5,571 bases of DNA from Acidobacteriota bacterium (GTDB taxonomy: Bacteria; Acidobacteriota; Vicinamibacteria; Vicinamibacterales; 2-12-FULL-66-21), in assembly GCA_020200195.1 (NCBI GenBank), contig JAIVJE010000082.1, positions 1 through 5,571 of the forward strand, written 5' to 3'. Shown piece after piece: positions 5,490-5,571 of the stretch; position 1 is the stretch's first letter, and each line of letters starts with the position of its first letter. The notes below the pieces were generated by a model, which was not told where the DNA came from, did not search any database, and was given only the letters and a program-made list of their open reading frames with translations. The position numbers were made by a program, and so were the translations under genes.

Positions 5490-5571
5490 TGATCCCGGAA
5501 AACGAGAAACCGAGGCCGCACGGGGATCCCCTGGACGACGCGAGCGAGGGGAATCAAGCGCAGCGCCAGAG
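5489..5571 (+). CDS. 5' end of an unidentified gene, cut by the window edge
   Basis: The ATG at 5489 shares its A with the MATE stop TGA (5487-5489), and a complete AGGAGG precedes it. Only 27 codons are visible, reading MIPENEKPRPHGDPLDDASE and then GNQAQRQ. This is a strongly polar, proline- and acid-rich stretch with no hydrophobic segment, probably a disordered N-terminal tail in front of a domain beyond the window. I do not recognise the family. The overlap implies co-transcription and probable translational coupling with the MATE pump. Confidence 0.6.
   Translation, partial: MIPENEKPRPHGDPLDDASEGNQAQRQ

Overview
This is a GC-rich, densely packed bacterial chromosomal window with no RNA genes, mobile elements or CRISPR arrays visible. 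The proteins resemble those of environmental or soil Acidobacteriota-like bacteria: a TPR protein of a type I associate with that group, a NorM-type MATE pump, and a formaldehyde-dehydrogenase-like zinc enzyme. That taxonomic guess rests on recalled protein style only and is tentative.

Layout. (1) Positions 1-338 hold the 3' part of a winged-helix transcriptional regulator (COG2345/SufR-like) that starts upstream of the window. It appears broken: the family-like protein reading moves from frame 1 to frame 3 at about 235-246, then stops early. (2) Positions 350-2268 are a two-gene operon: a DUF2892-SRPBCC membrane protein, then a zinc-dependent, NAD-type alcohol/formaldehyde dehydrogenase. The two overlap by ATGA. 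(3) Positions 2282-3202 on the minus strand encode an exported TPR-repeat protein that converges on the dehydrogenase with only 13 bases between them. (4) A 182-base divergent intergenic region (3203-3384) separates it from an Hsp20 small heat-shock protein (3385-4023) and carries a near-consensus sigma-54-like element. (5) A strong hairpin (4035-4080) follows hsp20. (6) A MATE-family efflux pump occupies about 4089-5489. (7) A new reading frame starts at 5489, overlapping the MATE stop, and leaves the window.

How the genes fit together. The regulator remnant, SRPBCC protein and dehydrogenase lie in one direction with almost no spacing, so they were probably one transcription unit; if the regulator is truly dead, control of the other two may have changed. 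Hsp20, the efflux pump and the aldehyde/alcohol dehydrogenase all suit a stress and detoxification neighbourhood, but only the SRPBCC-dehydrogenase coupling and the MATE-downstream gene coupling are directly supported by the sequence. I see ordinary families in an accessory-like arrangement, not a clearly new multi-gene system.
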